From Ascaphus truei (Eukaryota; Chordata; Amphibia; Anura; Ascaphidae): a stretch of 64,000 nucleotides of DNA. The stretch is from assembly GCA_036426205.1 (NCBI GenBank), contig CM071579.1, positions 17,497,219 to 17,561,218 of the forward strand. Reading direction: 5' to 3'. Below are positions 43,962-55,419 of this stretch, piece after piece. Position numbers and translations under genes: made by a program. Every line of letters starts with the position of its first letter. Within the stretch, counting starts at the first letter, position 1. The notes under the pieces are model-generated. The model saw only the letters and a list, made by a program, of their open reading frames with translations. It had not been told where the DNA came from and did not search any database.

Positions 43962-46884
43962 GTACGAAGGGGCTCTCCCTGGGTGCTAAATCTCCTTGTC
44001 CCCTTTCCAGGAAGGAACTTCCCAAGAAATTAACCATTCCCATCTCTCTCTCGGGTCCTACCTTCCGTACCTCCACTGCGGCATTTATCGATTCCGGCGC
44101 GGGAGGAAATTTCATGGACCAAGCCTTCTCTGAAAAGAACCAGATTCCACTCGTTAGGAAGAAGTCTCCCGTTGCCTTGGTCGGGATTGACGAGCGTCCG
44201 CTCACCCCGGCATATATTTCCTTGGAGACTCGCCCCATCATCCTTTCCTCTCATTCACACAAGGAGACCTTGGCCTTTGATGTAATCCACACCCCCGGAA
44301 CTCCGGTCACTCTCGGCTTACCCTGGTTACAGAAGCACAATCCTCTCATCAACTGGACATCCCAAGATCCTATTGCTTGGAGGTCGAGGTCGGAGGAGCC
44401 GTTTCCATCAGCCGTACTTCCGCTTCCACTGCTGGCCAATGCATCCAACCCTAGGGGAGGATTGCCCGCACCATATGCTGCTTTTCTGGATGTCTTCTGC
44501 AAAACCCAATCCGAACTACTACCTCCTCACAGATCTTACGATTGTCCTATAGACTTGGTTCCTGGATACACTTTGCCCAAATCCAAATCCTACCCCCTCT
44601 CTCTTCCTGAGACGGAAGCCATGGACGAATATATCCATGAGAACCTTAAACGGGGCTTCATTCGGCACTCCAATTCACCCGCAGGAGCTGGATTCTTCTT
44701 CGTCAAGAAAAAGGACGGTACTCTCAGACCGTGTATTGATTACCGGGGACTGAACCGCATCACGGTGAAGAACCGTTACCCCCTTCCTCTCATTTCTGAA
44801 TTATTCGACAGACTTCAAGGTGCTAACGTGTTCTCCAAGCTTGACCATCGCGGGGCGTATAATCTTATTCGCATCCGGGAGGGTGACGAATGGAAGATTG
44901 CATTCAACACCCGTAGCGGCCACTACGAGTATCTCGTGATGCCTTTCGGATTATGCAACGCTCCGGCGGTTTTTCAGGACTTTATCAATGACGTCTTTCG
45001 GGATGTCCTTAATCAGTTTGTAATTGTTTATTTGGATGACATCCTTATCTTTTCCAAGAATCTACAGGACCATATCATCCATACCAAGTTTGTACTCTCC
45101 CGTCTCCGAGAGAACCGTTTGTTTGCCAAGATGGAGAAATGTCTCTTTCACCAGTCTACCACCTCTTTTCTGGGATATATTATTTCCAACACGGGATTGG
45201 CCATGGATCCTGAGAAACTTAAAGCCGTAATTGATTGGCCGCAACCTAACTCCCTCAAGTCTATTCAGCGGTTCCTAGGCTTTTCCAATTATTACCGGAA
45301 GTTTATTCGTAACTTCTACACAATCATCGCCCCGATCACAGCACTGACCCAAAAAGGAGCTGATCCTTCATTTTGGTCTCCTGAGGCAGTCATAGCTTTT
45401 GAAACACTAAAACAAGCTTTTGTCTCAGCTCCCATCCTTCGACACCCGGACACCAATTTTTGTTTCACCCTAGAGGTAGACGCTTCAGACTGCGGGGCCG
45501 GCGCTGTCCTATCCCAAAAGTTTTCTCCCCAGGATAAACTTCACCCTTGTGGTTTTTTCTCGAAGAAGTTTTCCCCAGCTGAGAGGAACTATGATGTGGG
45601 CAATAGAGAACTTTTGGCTGTCAAGTTGGCCCTTCAGGAATGGAGACATCTGTTGGAGGGGTCAAAAGAGCCATTCACTATTCTCACGGACCACAAAAAT
45701 CTTTTATACATCGAGAATGCCCGTCGCTTAGGCCCCCGCCAAGCTCGCTGGTCGTTATTTTTCTCCAGGTTTAATTTTATTTTGTCTTACATTCCCGGCA
45801 CTAAAAACGTCAAGGCGGATGCTCTCTCTAGACAATATTCTTCTGATGAGAGACCAGAGAAAACTACAGAGTCTATCCTTCCCAAACAAAAAATCCTCGC
45901 GGTCGCTACATTAAAAAATCTTGAGAGGATCATCAAGTCTCAAAGCCACCTTCCTAGCGATCTTGAGATCTCGAAGGATACCTTATACGTGGAGACTAAG
46001 TTTATTCTGGAAATTTTGGAATGGGGACATGCTTCCCGTTCGGCAGGACACCCAGGCTACAAGAAGACTTTGGACCTCATCCGTCGTACCTTTTGGTGGC
46101 CCCATATGGTCAAATCTATTCTTGAGTTTACCCGGGCCTGTTCAGTATGTGCACGCAACAAGATTCCTCACCAGAGACCCCATGGTCTTCTTTTGCCCTT
46201 ATCCATACCGGAACGCCCCTGGTCCCACGTATCCATGGATTTTATTGTCAAATTGCCTAGGTCGAATGGCATGAACACTATTCTAGTAGTCGTGGATCGG
46301 TTTTCCAAGATGGCACACTTTATTCCTCTCAAAGGATTACCCTCCTCACCCGCCCTAGCTGATATTTTCTCCAAAGAAATTTTCCGGATCCATGGCATAC
46401 CCACGTCCATCGTATCAGATCGTGGCTCTCAATTTGTTTCCAGATTTTGGAGATCCTTCACAAGAAGACTGGGCATTGCTTCCTCCTTCTCTTCGGGTTA
46501 TCACCCTCAGTCTAATGGACAGACCGAGAGGGTCAATCAATCTCTCGAGAAGTATTTAAGGTACTTCATCTCTGACTCCCAGGATGACTGGATGGAATTG
46601 CTTTCATGGGCTGAGTATGCCTTTAATTCCACCAGGAATTAATCCACTGGTGAGACACCTTTCTTTATTAATTACGGCTATCACCCGGCTTGCCTACCTA
46701 TTTCCAAGATCTCCTCTGGAGTTCCAGCTGTGGATGAACACATCTCCCTCCTACAGGACTCTTGGGCCAGTATTCAATCTACACTTCAAAGGGCCTCCCT
46801 GTCTTCTAAACTCCAGGCTGACCGCCGTCGCCGACCTGCACCCAACTACAAACCAGGGTACAAGGTTTGGTTGTCTACTAGAAA
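43925..46884 (+). pseudogene. pol: Chromovirus pol: protease, RT, RNase H, integrase; interrupted and truncated
   Basis: The frame lies -1 to gag and is open for 905 codons. Counting from 43925: aspartic protease FIDSGAGG (residues 54-61), RT with FSKLD (303-307) and the catalytic YLDD at 369-372, RNase H with VDASDCGAG (518-526) and DHKNLLY (589-595). Integrase follows, with the zinc-binding H702, H709, C739, C742 and catalytic D772, D832, E868. All catalytic residues are present. A TAA at 46640-46642 stops it after integrase residue E868; the frame continues as clear pol (GETPFFINYGYHP) to about 46884, where it is cut off. The first ATG is not a real start, since pol would be made by frameshifting from gag. 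Confidence 0.9.
43940..43946 (+). promoter_or_regulatory. Candidate -1 ribosomal frameshift heptamer, gag-pol
   Basis: G GGA AAC in the gag frame fits X XXY YYZ exactly and lies in the 37-base gag-pol overlap. Slipping back one base enters the pol frame. A possible downstream stem pairs CCCAG (about 43955) with CTGGG (about 43980). Confidence 0.6.
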
Positions 46885-47345
46885 TACGTTGCCAGTGATA
46901 CTATGCGTGGCTTCCGTGCACTAATGTGGTGCGTGGAGCCTGATCCTGATTGGCGCTCCGGCCTCTAGCGTTTTTAGTTCCTGCGCATGCCTGACGTGCG
47001 ACGCGCTGTCGGACTGACACTGGGATGCGGGGCATGAGTATCATTGTGGGCTCTTTTGATTACAGGATTGCCTGCTCCCTGCTCGTGGCTGCAGATGGCC
47101 AATCTCTTTACAGGTACTGGGGTATGTGGTTCAGAGCACAGCTATGTTGAATGCCGTTCTTGATTATGTGTTGGTGATTGGTTCTTATTTTTTGTGGTGC
47201 ATCTTGGGTGGGGGTATATATGTATGGTCACTGTCACTTGTTGGTTGCACGGCCCTGAGGAAGATCTCCATGTGGGACCGAAACGTTGGCTTACGTGTGT
47301 CTATATTTTGAATACAGATCTTTTGTATTAACCCCGTGCAGTTTG
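46885..47345 (+). mobile_element. Ribozyme-bearing PLE-type fragment joined to the broken chromovirus
   Basis: Similarity changes from pol to unrelated GC-rich sequence near 46884. A hammerhead motif at 47251-47291 is followed by a terminal stretch with TATTTTGAATACAGATC. No coding. The right limit is uncertain. Confidence 0.45.
47251..47291 (+). ncRNA. Hammerhead ribozyme motif with ACGU stem III
   Basis: Stem I GGCC/GGCU, core CUGAGGA (C3 at 47255, G8 at 47260; position 7 is free to vary), extra A, stem II GAUCUC/GGGACC with one A-C mismatch and loop CAUGU. GAAA lies at 47280-47283, then palindromic ACGU and triplet GUU. All conserved core bases are present, but the GUU triplet is expected to be less favourable. 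Confidence 0.6.
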
Positions 47346-47454
47346 CTGTCTCTTTTCTGATCCTTGGATTGGTTCGTATGCTGTGTGTTTCTCTATGGGA
47401 CTAGCATCAGCTTTTTTGTTTCATTACAGTGTGCTGACTAGCCTCTTGTGAATA

Positions 47455-47511
<57 letters not shown>

Positions 47512-47596
47512 TATACCAATATATATATTTTGAATTAGGATCTATATATTGCATATACTTTATAGCCTCTTTCAAATGTTATTTTCAATGATTTGC
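47345..47596. repeat. Unassigned DNA with a long (TA)n tract
   Basis: TA run at 47458-47506, flanked by sequence with no supported frame. Confidence 0.8.
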
Positions 47597-47950
47597 CTGC
47601 AAATAAATGCAGATGGAATCCCTTTTTCTGTCTGGCAGCGAATGTGTTAAATGTATATGTACGTATAATATATAAAGCAACTGTAAATATTACTGTATGT
47701 TCATTGGCATGTCTTAGACAGGTCTGCAACCCTATCTTTCCCCATTATCGCCCAGCACACAGCGCTTCCACTGCAGCAAGGGATTCTGGGAAATGACATG
47801 CAAATGAGCACACAATATATATTATAAATATATAATATATATATATGTGTATGTGTGTGTATATATATATATATATATAGATATAATATATATAGATATA
47901 TATATATATACATATATAATATATATATAATACATATATATTATATACAA
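47597..47950. repeat. Dispersed repeat with ATGCAAAT word, copy 2, and TA tracts
   Basis: The opening matches 41320. TTCCACTGCAGCAAGGGATT and GACATGCAAATGAGCACA match 58600-58640 and, inverted, 39860-39990. TA arrays follow from 47815. The octamer ATGCAAAT is the consensus for POU-family factors; functional use is not implied. Confidence 0.6.
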
Positions 47951-50223
47951 TATATTATCATTAGGATCTGTATACTGCATATACTATATTGCCTCTTTCA
48001 AATGTTGCTCTCCCTGTTTTGCCTGCTTGCTACTTGGTATAAGGCGCAGAATGCCGGGAGATGCTGATGGCATCGGCGCTGCCCTGTTATCTCGCTGCCT
48101 CTCTCCTGTTCTTTCTTGTCTGATGGTTTAACTGACACAGCTGCCAAGACTGACACTGCCAATCAGCTTCTACTCAGCAAGGTCACTGTACTGACTTGAC
48201 TGGTGATTGGCTGCTGTGCCCCAGTCTGTTATTACTGTCTGTTTTGATCGGAGGCAGGAGGTGGTCCCCAGTCAAACAGAGAAAAGGTCTTGAAGAAGGT
48301 AATTAAATCCTGTCAGAGGCAATTATCGGTTCCAGGGCCATGACTCTGGGACTGAATGCAGATCATCTGAAGCTTTATTCTTAGAGAAATCCAAGAGGGC
48401 TCCTGGCACAGAGGAAACAGCAGGCTTTCTGCAAACAATACACGGCTGGATTTTGACTTATGCTGTAGATTTTTCTAAATCATCAATTATTTTTAGCATC
48501 CATTTAACAGTGTTTTCTTCTGTTTTTACATTGATACGTCTCCTCAAGGCCTCAGAGTCTTCGTTTATAAGAGCAGTCTCATTGTAAACATTGTTACAGA
48601 AGCAGGCCTTTTCAAAGGCCTTCAATAATGCAATGTATCAAAAGAACGTCATGTTATTTCTATGAGATAAAATTATTTTCGCCGTTTAGCCGAAATACAT
48701 GAGCGCTAATAGCTGCTGTGTACTGGGTGATTTACTGTTGGCTTCAGTTATATAACCTCTGGCTTATTAAACCCTGGTGTTCTTTCTGGTGATTCTCCGA
48801 CCCCTGGTAGTTCTGTTAAAACAAATCAAGACCGAAGCCTTCCGCAAATGAAACAGGACTGGTTCATAAATGGTGTTCCCATTCATTTCACACCATTGCA
48901 TGGATGATTGTTCAAGGGGCACGAATTTATTGAAATTAAATTGGTTATGACATATCCAGTGCTACGCAGCACTAAAGGACTCTTGCACTTGCCTGGGAAT
49001 ATTTAAGACCCCTGACTGAAATGAATGGACCTTCAATCTTTCTGAGCAAGGGGAAGATGGCTTGATGGCAATATAGACCGATAAATCATACACACGGTGT
49101 CTGAAGCACAATGCTGTGCCAAGAGTTTCTCTAGCTGTACTGTGCACAGACATCCATTCTAACAAGGTTCCTTATTGCACTTTTTCCGTTTTTACACCAG
49201 TTTCTTAGGTACTCAGGGTAACACCATGTAACTGCTGCAGCTGGTTTAATAAATGCACAGGAAAAGACAAGCAGCATGGGTTATACGTGCAAAGTGTACA
49301 ACTCCATTGCACCGAGTGACTAAGTCTAAGGGTCTATATACCGAAGACTATCTACAAAACTGGTGCAAAATTGGAACAAAAACGTGAATACCAGATTTAT
49401 CAAAGAAAAGGAATTCTATTGAAAATAATGTGAGTTTTTTTTTTGCCTTTACCAATTCTGATCCTATTTTGTCTCCACTTTTGGAGCTGGGAGACTTGGA
49501 TAAATAAACCCCCAAAAAAGGCCTATGTACTATAATTATATTTTACATTGTTTTTGTGCATCAAAATGTTATTGCTAAAATGTAATACAAACCTTCATAA
49601 AATGTGCATTTTATGTATGAAGAGTATTTACATATGATGCATATTGTGTTGTTTTAAATGATTTTTGGGTCATGTTGAATACATGCATACCTACATAATG
49701 AAACATCCCTGATACGTCAAATACATTTTTTGTTACAACTTCATTCTGCACGAACACTATTAAGTTATTTAGGATTTTCCCCCAAGTTGGATTTGGCAGA
49801 CGGTTTTGGGACGCTTTCTACTTTTTATGGGGGACATAAACATAATGTTTTTAGCACATCCCATATGTACGCGATACACAATTCTGCTCCACAAAAGCTT
49901 TTTGCGGTGCTTGGTGTCAAAATATATGTATACTATGTAACATCAAAATAGTCTGTTGCATCACTTGAGACATGTTTAGACATCATTTCCCAGTGATATT
50001 TTAACCTTTCCCTGCCATGCAATGCAATGTGCTCAATGTGTGAGCACAGTATTAAAAACAGTCACAAGTGAGCTGCTGGCAGGAAAAATACAATCCGATC
50101 CAGACTCTCCGATTAGAACGTACGACGCACAGCCTCTGCATTCTTCAAATACTTTAACATCAAAACGTTTACAGATGCTCATTATTACTAGTTAAAGAAA
50201 ATACAAGTATATACCACTGAACT
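47951..50223. other. Single-copy-like AT-rich DNA
   Basis: None of the repeat families seen elsewhere appears here over about 2 kb. Frames up to 77 codons have no domain. 48600-48780 has balanced composition but no splice evidence. No gene can be supported. Confidence 0.35.
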
Positions 50224-50231
50224 CTGTAACC

Positions 50232-50330
50232 CAGGGGTTCCCTACTCCAGCCCTCAAGACCCTCCAACAAGTTTTCAGGATATCCGTGCCGAAGCACAGG
50301 TGGCTCAATCCATCCCTGCTTCAGTATAGG
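50232..50330. mobile_element. hAT-type MITE, copy 9, half element
   Basis: Left arm only: CAGGGGTTCCCTACTCCAG with the family words up to GGTGGCTCAATCCATCCCTG. The right arm is missing beyond about 50330. Confidence 0.7.
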
Positions 50331-50334
50331 TGAT

Positions 50335-50638
50335 GTAGGAATTATGAATTAAAGATAACATTGTAGTGGAATAATTCCCCTTTAAGGAACGGGAACCATT
50401 GGAAGTCTCTGGGACCAGAGGTTCTAGGAATGGCCAAGTATGAGTGAGGCTTATTCCAGATAAGTGACGCCCTTCTTCAATGTAGGAGAGTCGCCCCAGT
50501 GAGACTAAACTAAAGAATCGCTCAAGCTGCCATTCAGGGAGAGACCATCTCTTGTGAGTGAAAGTTAACGTGGAAATCCGTCGTTCTCTGTTTGTGTTAC
50601 AGAGGGTGTGTGGTTACGGTCCAGAACTGTGCTATGTT
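50335..50638. other. No recognisable feature
   Basis: Spacer with no supported frame or repeat. Confidence 0.3.
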
Positions 50639-50639
50639 T

Positions 50640-50925
50640 AACTCCGGGGACACCCGCTTCCTGAGATACTTCCCACTTTAGGTGCAATGTGTTTTCACTT
50701 CTATTATGGAGATCAAAATGGCGGCCAAATTAGCGTGTTCATCCTGCAGGCTAACAGGAAGCCGCAACGTCATCTGGGTGATGACATTGCAGCTTCCTAT
50801 TGGATGATCATCTCGGTGGCCATCTTTGAATTTCCAGGAACAACTAAAACGGTACAGTAGGTAACTCGAACAAAACTGGGGGATCCCCGGAGCTAAAGAT
50901 AACATGGTCAACTCCCAGGGGAAAC
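50640..50925. repeat. Dispersed repeat related to the 35228/35893 family, copy 3
   Basis: TCCGGGGACACCCGCTTCCT, AGATACTTCCCACTTTAGGTGC and CAGGAAGCCGCAACGTCAT correspond to words in the other copies. The end carries GGGGGATCCCCGGAGCTAAA. Confidence 0.5.
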
Positions 50926-51099
50926 CCCGTTTCTAATTCTGTGAAAAAATAGATATGAAAATGGGGGTGAGGGGGGGGGGGGGGCGGTTGCTGCTTTATT
51001 AAACCGAACGAGTGAGGTTGTATTACATTAAGTGAGAAACTTTACAGACTATGGGATAGCTCTTCAGAGGTCCGGTAATTTGTGATAACGTATCATTAA

Positions 51100-51557
51100 G
51101 TGTTAACGGGTATCCTCAAAGCTCATTAACGATGTGTTAAGTGCCGTGTTTAAGTAACAACGGCTTGTCGTTAACGTTAGCAGACGTCTGTGCTAATGAT
51201 ATGCAGAAGTGGCGGGGACCACCTCCACGCATTTCCTCCGCAGTCCGTTAAAGTTAACACGGGAAATAACACATTGGTTATCGTGGCTACACCTGGCATT
51301 AGGTGCTGGAAGCTGGAAGCATCCAACACCAGATAGAAGACAATTACTGGTCCTTGTCCAGGGTTCTGAATTTGCCCACCTAGGCTCCATGCCTTAGAAA
51401 TATAGGAAGCCAAAGTCAATACCCTGAACAAGTCCAAATATTTAAGCCACTGCCTGCGTATTAACCCCTTGGAAGTCACAGTGGCCATGGAGACACGCTT
51501 TGAGTGGACTAACGGAGGTTGGTTTTGCATGAAATTTCCTTTGTGGATACCCGTTAA
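51100..51557. mobile_element. Foldback repeat with TTAACGGGTATCC arms
   Basis: TTAACGGGTATCCTCAAA (51103-51120) is inverted at 51540-51557 with one mismatch. The two frames between (117 and 65 codons, minus) are unsupported. Outer limits may extend to about 51605. Confidence 0.5.
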
Positions 51558-51609
51558 ATGGAGGAAAACACGTTAATAGGCCAAATGTAACGGAAATATG
51601 AGAATCTGC

Positions 51610-52235
51610 CCCCTATTTTATCTATTTAAATAACTAGATGATTTATAAAAGTTCTCCAGTTTCTTAGTACAGGAATTATTTGGAGTTTTTTTTTAGGAAG
51701 GGTTTTTAGGCCTGAGCTGTGGGATTCCTGTGTCTGTATTCACACACCACTTTCTATTTTTTTAGGAATTAACATTTTATGGTTCCATAAATAAATACAA
51801 TTGTATAGCATAGAAGATCTTGGTGCAACAGATATTAAAAAAAAAAAAAAAAACATTACATTTTAATGCGAATTATACTGTGATATGGGGGCCATCATGA
51901 TGTATACTTTTCATTCTATATTTGGATTGCTGAAGCAGAATTATAAACCCCATTAAACCAATTTTGTTTTTTTGTTGAAGGTGGACCCGTCAACCCGGCT
52001 TTTGCTTCCTATAATGTTACTTATTGGTACATGATGCAAAAAAACATTGATTCAGTTTAAAAAAGCCGTGATTAAACATTATTATTAATGTCGAATATTC
52101 AAACGTCTTACCTCTTGCGTCAGGAATAAAGGGGAGAAATGCTTTTTAACTAACTGAAATCATAAATGATGATTTATTTTGTAGAATGTAGCTAGTGCGG
52201 TCAGAATAAAGATATCAAGTATTAAGATAAAGTAA
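51610..52235. other. No recognisable feature
   Basis: AT-rich spacer with a poly(A) run at 51838-51854. Confidence 0.3.
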
Positions 52236-52240
52236 CATGA

Positions 52241-52388
52241 GACCGTGCCTATAGTGGCATCAATGGCGACGGCGACACGACGGGTGACGTCACTGGCTCC
52301 GTTGCTTTGTCGTCGAAGCGCACGCGGCAGCGCTTTTGTTTTCGGGCGACGTCGCATCGCCGTCGCCGGCACTATAAGCACGGCCTGA
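52241..52388. mobile_element. CpG-rich MITE with GTGCCTATAGTGG ends
   Basis: Left GACCGTGCCTATAGTGGCAT and inverted right AGGCCGTGCTTATAGTGCCG form the ends. GGCGACGGCGA appears on both strands inside. 148 bases, GC far above the flanks. Confidence 0.7.
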
Positions 52389-52483
52389 GATTTTACACAC
52401 TGGATATTCAAGTTTAATATTTTTTATAAACATTGCAGGTAAAAGATGTCTTGTATAGGCGTATATGTTTATATTATATTATA

Positions 52484-52592
52484 TTTACTAAGCAGTATCA
52501 TGCCATGTGACTCTTTGGGGGCTAAAAGACACCTTGTGGTTTATTATTTAGCTGTTGGAAGGTGTCTTCTGGCGTAGCACTGCTTAGTAAAC
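52484..52592. mobile_element. Small foldback element with TTTACTAAGCAGT ends
   Basis: TTTACTAAGCAGT (52487) is inverted as ACTGCTTAGTAAA at 52580-52592. About 110 bases. Confidence 0.5.
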
Positions 52593-52873
52593 ATGGGCTG
52601 TTATCTCTTGGATTGATGAAGAGCCACAATGCTCAGGGTTTTCAGCACTCAATCAGTTGCCGTTTGCATAGTCATCAAACAATTTTAAACTCCTGACCTT
52701 CTTATAGACCAACATGTCGTTAGGATTTATTTACTAAGAGAATTGTACAAAACACACATTCACTATGATAATAATATTATGAAATGGCATAATAACTGTA
52801 CTGACATCTAATTAAAAACCAAAAGGTCAGCAATGTATCATTCTATGGTTCTCAGCAAATAAACCACTAGTAT

Positions 52874-53247
52874 GGTTTATTATTATTAGTAGTAGTAATA
52901 ATAGTATTGCTACTGTATTAGTATTCATTTTATTATTTGTAGTAGTAATAGTACTAGTATTATTGTAATCGTTGGTATTGTTATTGTTAATATCTGTAGT
53001 ACTATTATTTTTAGTAGTAGTATTATTAGTATTGGAATGATAGATTTGTATTATTATTATTAGTAGTAGTAGTAATAGCAATGTTATTAGTATTATTATT
53101 GATTTTATTAGTAGTAGTAGAAGTAATACTATTATCATTATTATAACTATCGGTATTATTGTTAATGTGTGTATTATTAGTAGTAGTATTATTAGTATTG
53201 GTATTGTTATTTGTATTATTATTAGTAGAATAGTATTATTATTGTTG
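52874..53247. repeat. Degenerate (TTA/GTA)n trinucleotide array
   Basis: About 370 bases of TTATTAGTAGTA-type units with substitutions. The 166-codon minus-strand frame rich in isoleucine, leucine, threonine and asparagine is its translation. Confidence 0.9.
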
Positions 53248-53249
53248 AC

Positions 53250-53768
53250 CCCAGGACTGGAGCGCCGAAGAGGTCCCTTCTCAATTGGTCGTGTATTAAT
53301 TAAAGTGCAGTAGCCATTATCAGCCATTTATGGGCGCTGAATGGACATTAATGATAGCAGCTAATTGCGGGAATACCTGTACACTGACAGGCATAGGAAT
53401 CTCCGGAGTACATTCTATAGCTGGCTGGGCTGACAGTAAGGGCTGATAGGGTTTGTGCGACCTCTCTAATAGTCTATTTTACCTGAGTACATTCTTCTTT
53501 TTGGAGTGATAAGCAGCTGACTCAAATTCAAGTGTTAACTGAAATCTTCTATGAATGGTGGATGTGCGGAACATTTTAAGGAGCCCTTTTAATAATGTGA
53601 GAGGAGATCGGCTTCAATGTATCCGTGGCAGCCCTCTGAAAATTTGGATCCTTTGGTCAACTGCAGTTCCAAAATCGGAGGCTGTGAGCTTTACTGAATG
53701 GAGCTTTCTGATTTATAAATCTGGGGAGGCAGAGATTCTGTTGAACAAAAGCCGTATTTATTCACATA
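53250..53768. other. No recognisable feature
   Basis: Spacer with no repeat ends. The 131-codon plus-strand frame starting at 53555 runs into the following MITE and is unsupported. Confidence 0.3.
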
Positions 53769-53776
53769 CTGCAGTG

Positions 53777-53946
53777 CAGGGGAGGCCAACTCCAGTCCTC
53801 AAGCGCCACCAACTAGTTAAGTTTTCAGGATGTCCCTGCTTCAGCACAGGCGGCTCAATCAGTAGTCAACGACTATCCCCGTGCTGCAGATATCCTGAAA
53901 CCCTGTCCTGTTGGTGGCCCTTCAGGACTGGTATTGGCCACCCCTG
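53777..53946. mobile_element. hAT-type MITE, copy 10
   Basis: Ends CAGGGGAGGCCAACTCC and TTGGCCACCCCTG. Flanks ctgcagtg (53769-53776) and ctgaagtg (53947-53954) match at 7 of 8. Confidence 0.85.
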
Positions 53947-53959
53947 CTGAAGTGCATAG

Positions 53960-54985
53960 ATTGGTCAGCAACTGATTGTATGATGCTAAAGACGTTGAGA
54001 TCTGTAACTCTCCTGCAGTCCGTACAGCCATAACTATGTTACAATGCAGTGACTGCAACGCACAACACGCCACTGTCATTCCACTTTAAAGAACATTAAG
54101 GAACAAAATAATCAGTTGTTGTGGATTGTGTGGCTTAGGCAGATGTCACGAGAACCCAGCACATTGAAAGATGCCCTCTGCGTGACCCATAATTCTCAAG
54201 CTGCACAGTTACATAACACAATACAATCCACACAAAACCAAGTGGTCGAACTCTACGATGAAGCAGAGATGGCAAACTGTAGCGTTTCCCCCCTCATCCA
54301 GATCACCGACGCCAACATCCCTCTCCCTTCATCCTTACCATTCTAAATGGCACCTCTCATCTCGCCGTCAGGGAACCAGGAAAAGTCTGATAACAGCGTT
54401 ACAATACACTAAATAAACCTACAAAAAAAATCAATAAGTATTGCAGAACATGCCGAATATATGCATATAATACACAGGCAGAAGCTTTCCTGTGCTCCTT
54501 TCTCCTTTTAATTAAACAGATGATATTCTGTGTTTCCCGGTCTAACAAAAGAATTGTATTTCATTTTAATTTGTGTAACTGTGAAGTATTCCGGATGCCC
54601 CGCATGCTCCTGGAGGCGTGTTTTTACTCCCAAAAATAAATGATGATGATATAAATTATCTTATTATATTAACAGATAGGAAGGCGCTTAAAGAACAGCA
54701 AGAAAGTTGATTGAAAAATTTGAACTTCAATTTATCAAAGTTCCTCGTAATTATTTTGTCTTGTTTGCGTCACTGATCTATTTTGGAGTGTCAAAATGAG
54801 GAGTTCAAGGATTTAATAGATTTACATATTATAATGGGGAAGTATCAAATTATACATCTCTCCCTGTCATTTTTTGAAGCCTAACCAATCTCCCAGGTCA
54901 GCCCACCAACCTAACAGTGTTTTAAAATAAGCTTCAGTTAGGCTGCATGCTTTGTCGGGTGTTTAAAATAAGGATCCAGTTGCAG
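53960..54985. other. Unassigned DNA
   Basis: AT-rich. Frames are short and motif-free. No repeat ends seen. Confidence 0.3.
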
Positions 54986-54987
54986 CT

Positions 54988-55413
54988 TTAAAGCTGCAGA
55001 CCAAGCAATATCCTACATGTGTGTGTTTTTTTATTAAATAAATCAGTTCTGTATTATGATAAAATACTTGTAGTTTTTTTAAACAACTCTGAATTTTTTG
55101 TTTCTATAGCAACAATTTACAAAGTCACATCCCCTCCCTCTTCTGAAACAGGCTCTGGCACACCCCTTTTTGAGCCCTGTCCTCTCTCTAGCAGTGCACC
55201 GATTGTATCTAGTGACTGTCTGGTCACATGATCTTACCCACAGAACTTTGCATCTTTGGTCCTTTTTTTGCTGCCATTTAGTGAACCCACGAGCCGAATC
55301 TTTGCTGATCGATTACATCACAGGAGAACAGATCATTCGTCAATTTAGCTAATTACTTATCATTGTGTGGATTGTATTGATGCGCATATTAATGGGGGGG
55401 CTGTTGCTTTAAG
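54988..55413 (+). mobile_element. Dispersed foldback repeat with TTTAAAGCTGCAG ends, copy 2
   Basis: Plus-strand relative of 23928-24279: TTTAAAGCTGCAGACC, TAAATCAGTTCTGTATTATG and CTATAGCAACAATTTACAAA correspond. The right end GCTGTTGCTTTAA is a decayed inverse. Confidence 0.6.
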
Positions 55414-55419
55414 ATAAAG

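Larger units (their letters stand above)
42224..46884 (+). mobile_element. Sushi-type chromovirus (Ty3/Gypsy LTR retrotransposon), 3'-truncated
   Basis: Order: LTR and leader, gag (43020-43961), then pol with protease, RT, RNase H and integrase (to the end of coding at about 46884). gag and pol are joined by a -1 overlap. Sequence similarity stops abruptly near 46884, in the post-integrase region, where a ribozyme-bearing fragment begins. The chromodomain and 3' LTR are missing. One nonsense codon in gag and one in pol make it inactive. Codon use and GC are clearly higher than the surrounding DNA. No envelope gene is present. Confidence 0.85.

Noticed and set aside
43925..46642. A 905-codon open frame that could be read as a host gene
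   Set aside because: Protease, RT, RNase H and integrase motifs in retroelement order, plus an upstream gag, make it chromovirus pol.
52611..52655. TTGATGAAGAGC...GCTC, hammerhead-like string with a mixed U3/G8 core
   Set aside because: GAAA is absent (AGGG) and no stem III palindrome follows; probably chance. If real it would count against the two-class pattern.
52827..53327. A 166-codon frame resembling a membrane protein
   Set aside because: Isoleucine/leucine runs come from the (TTA/GTA)n array on the minus strand.
7549..53946. Evenly sized similar repeats that might suggest a CRISPR-type array
   Set aside because: They are kilobases apart, palindromic, and have transposon duplications.
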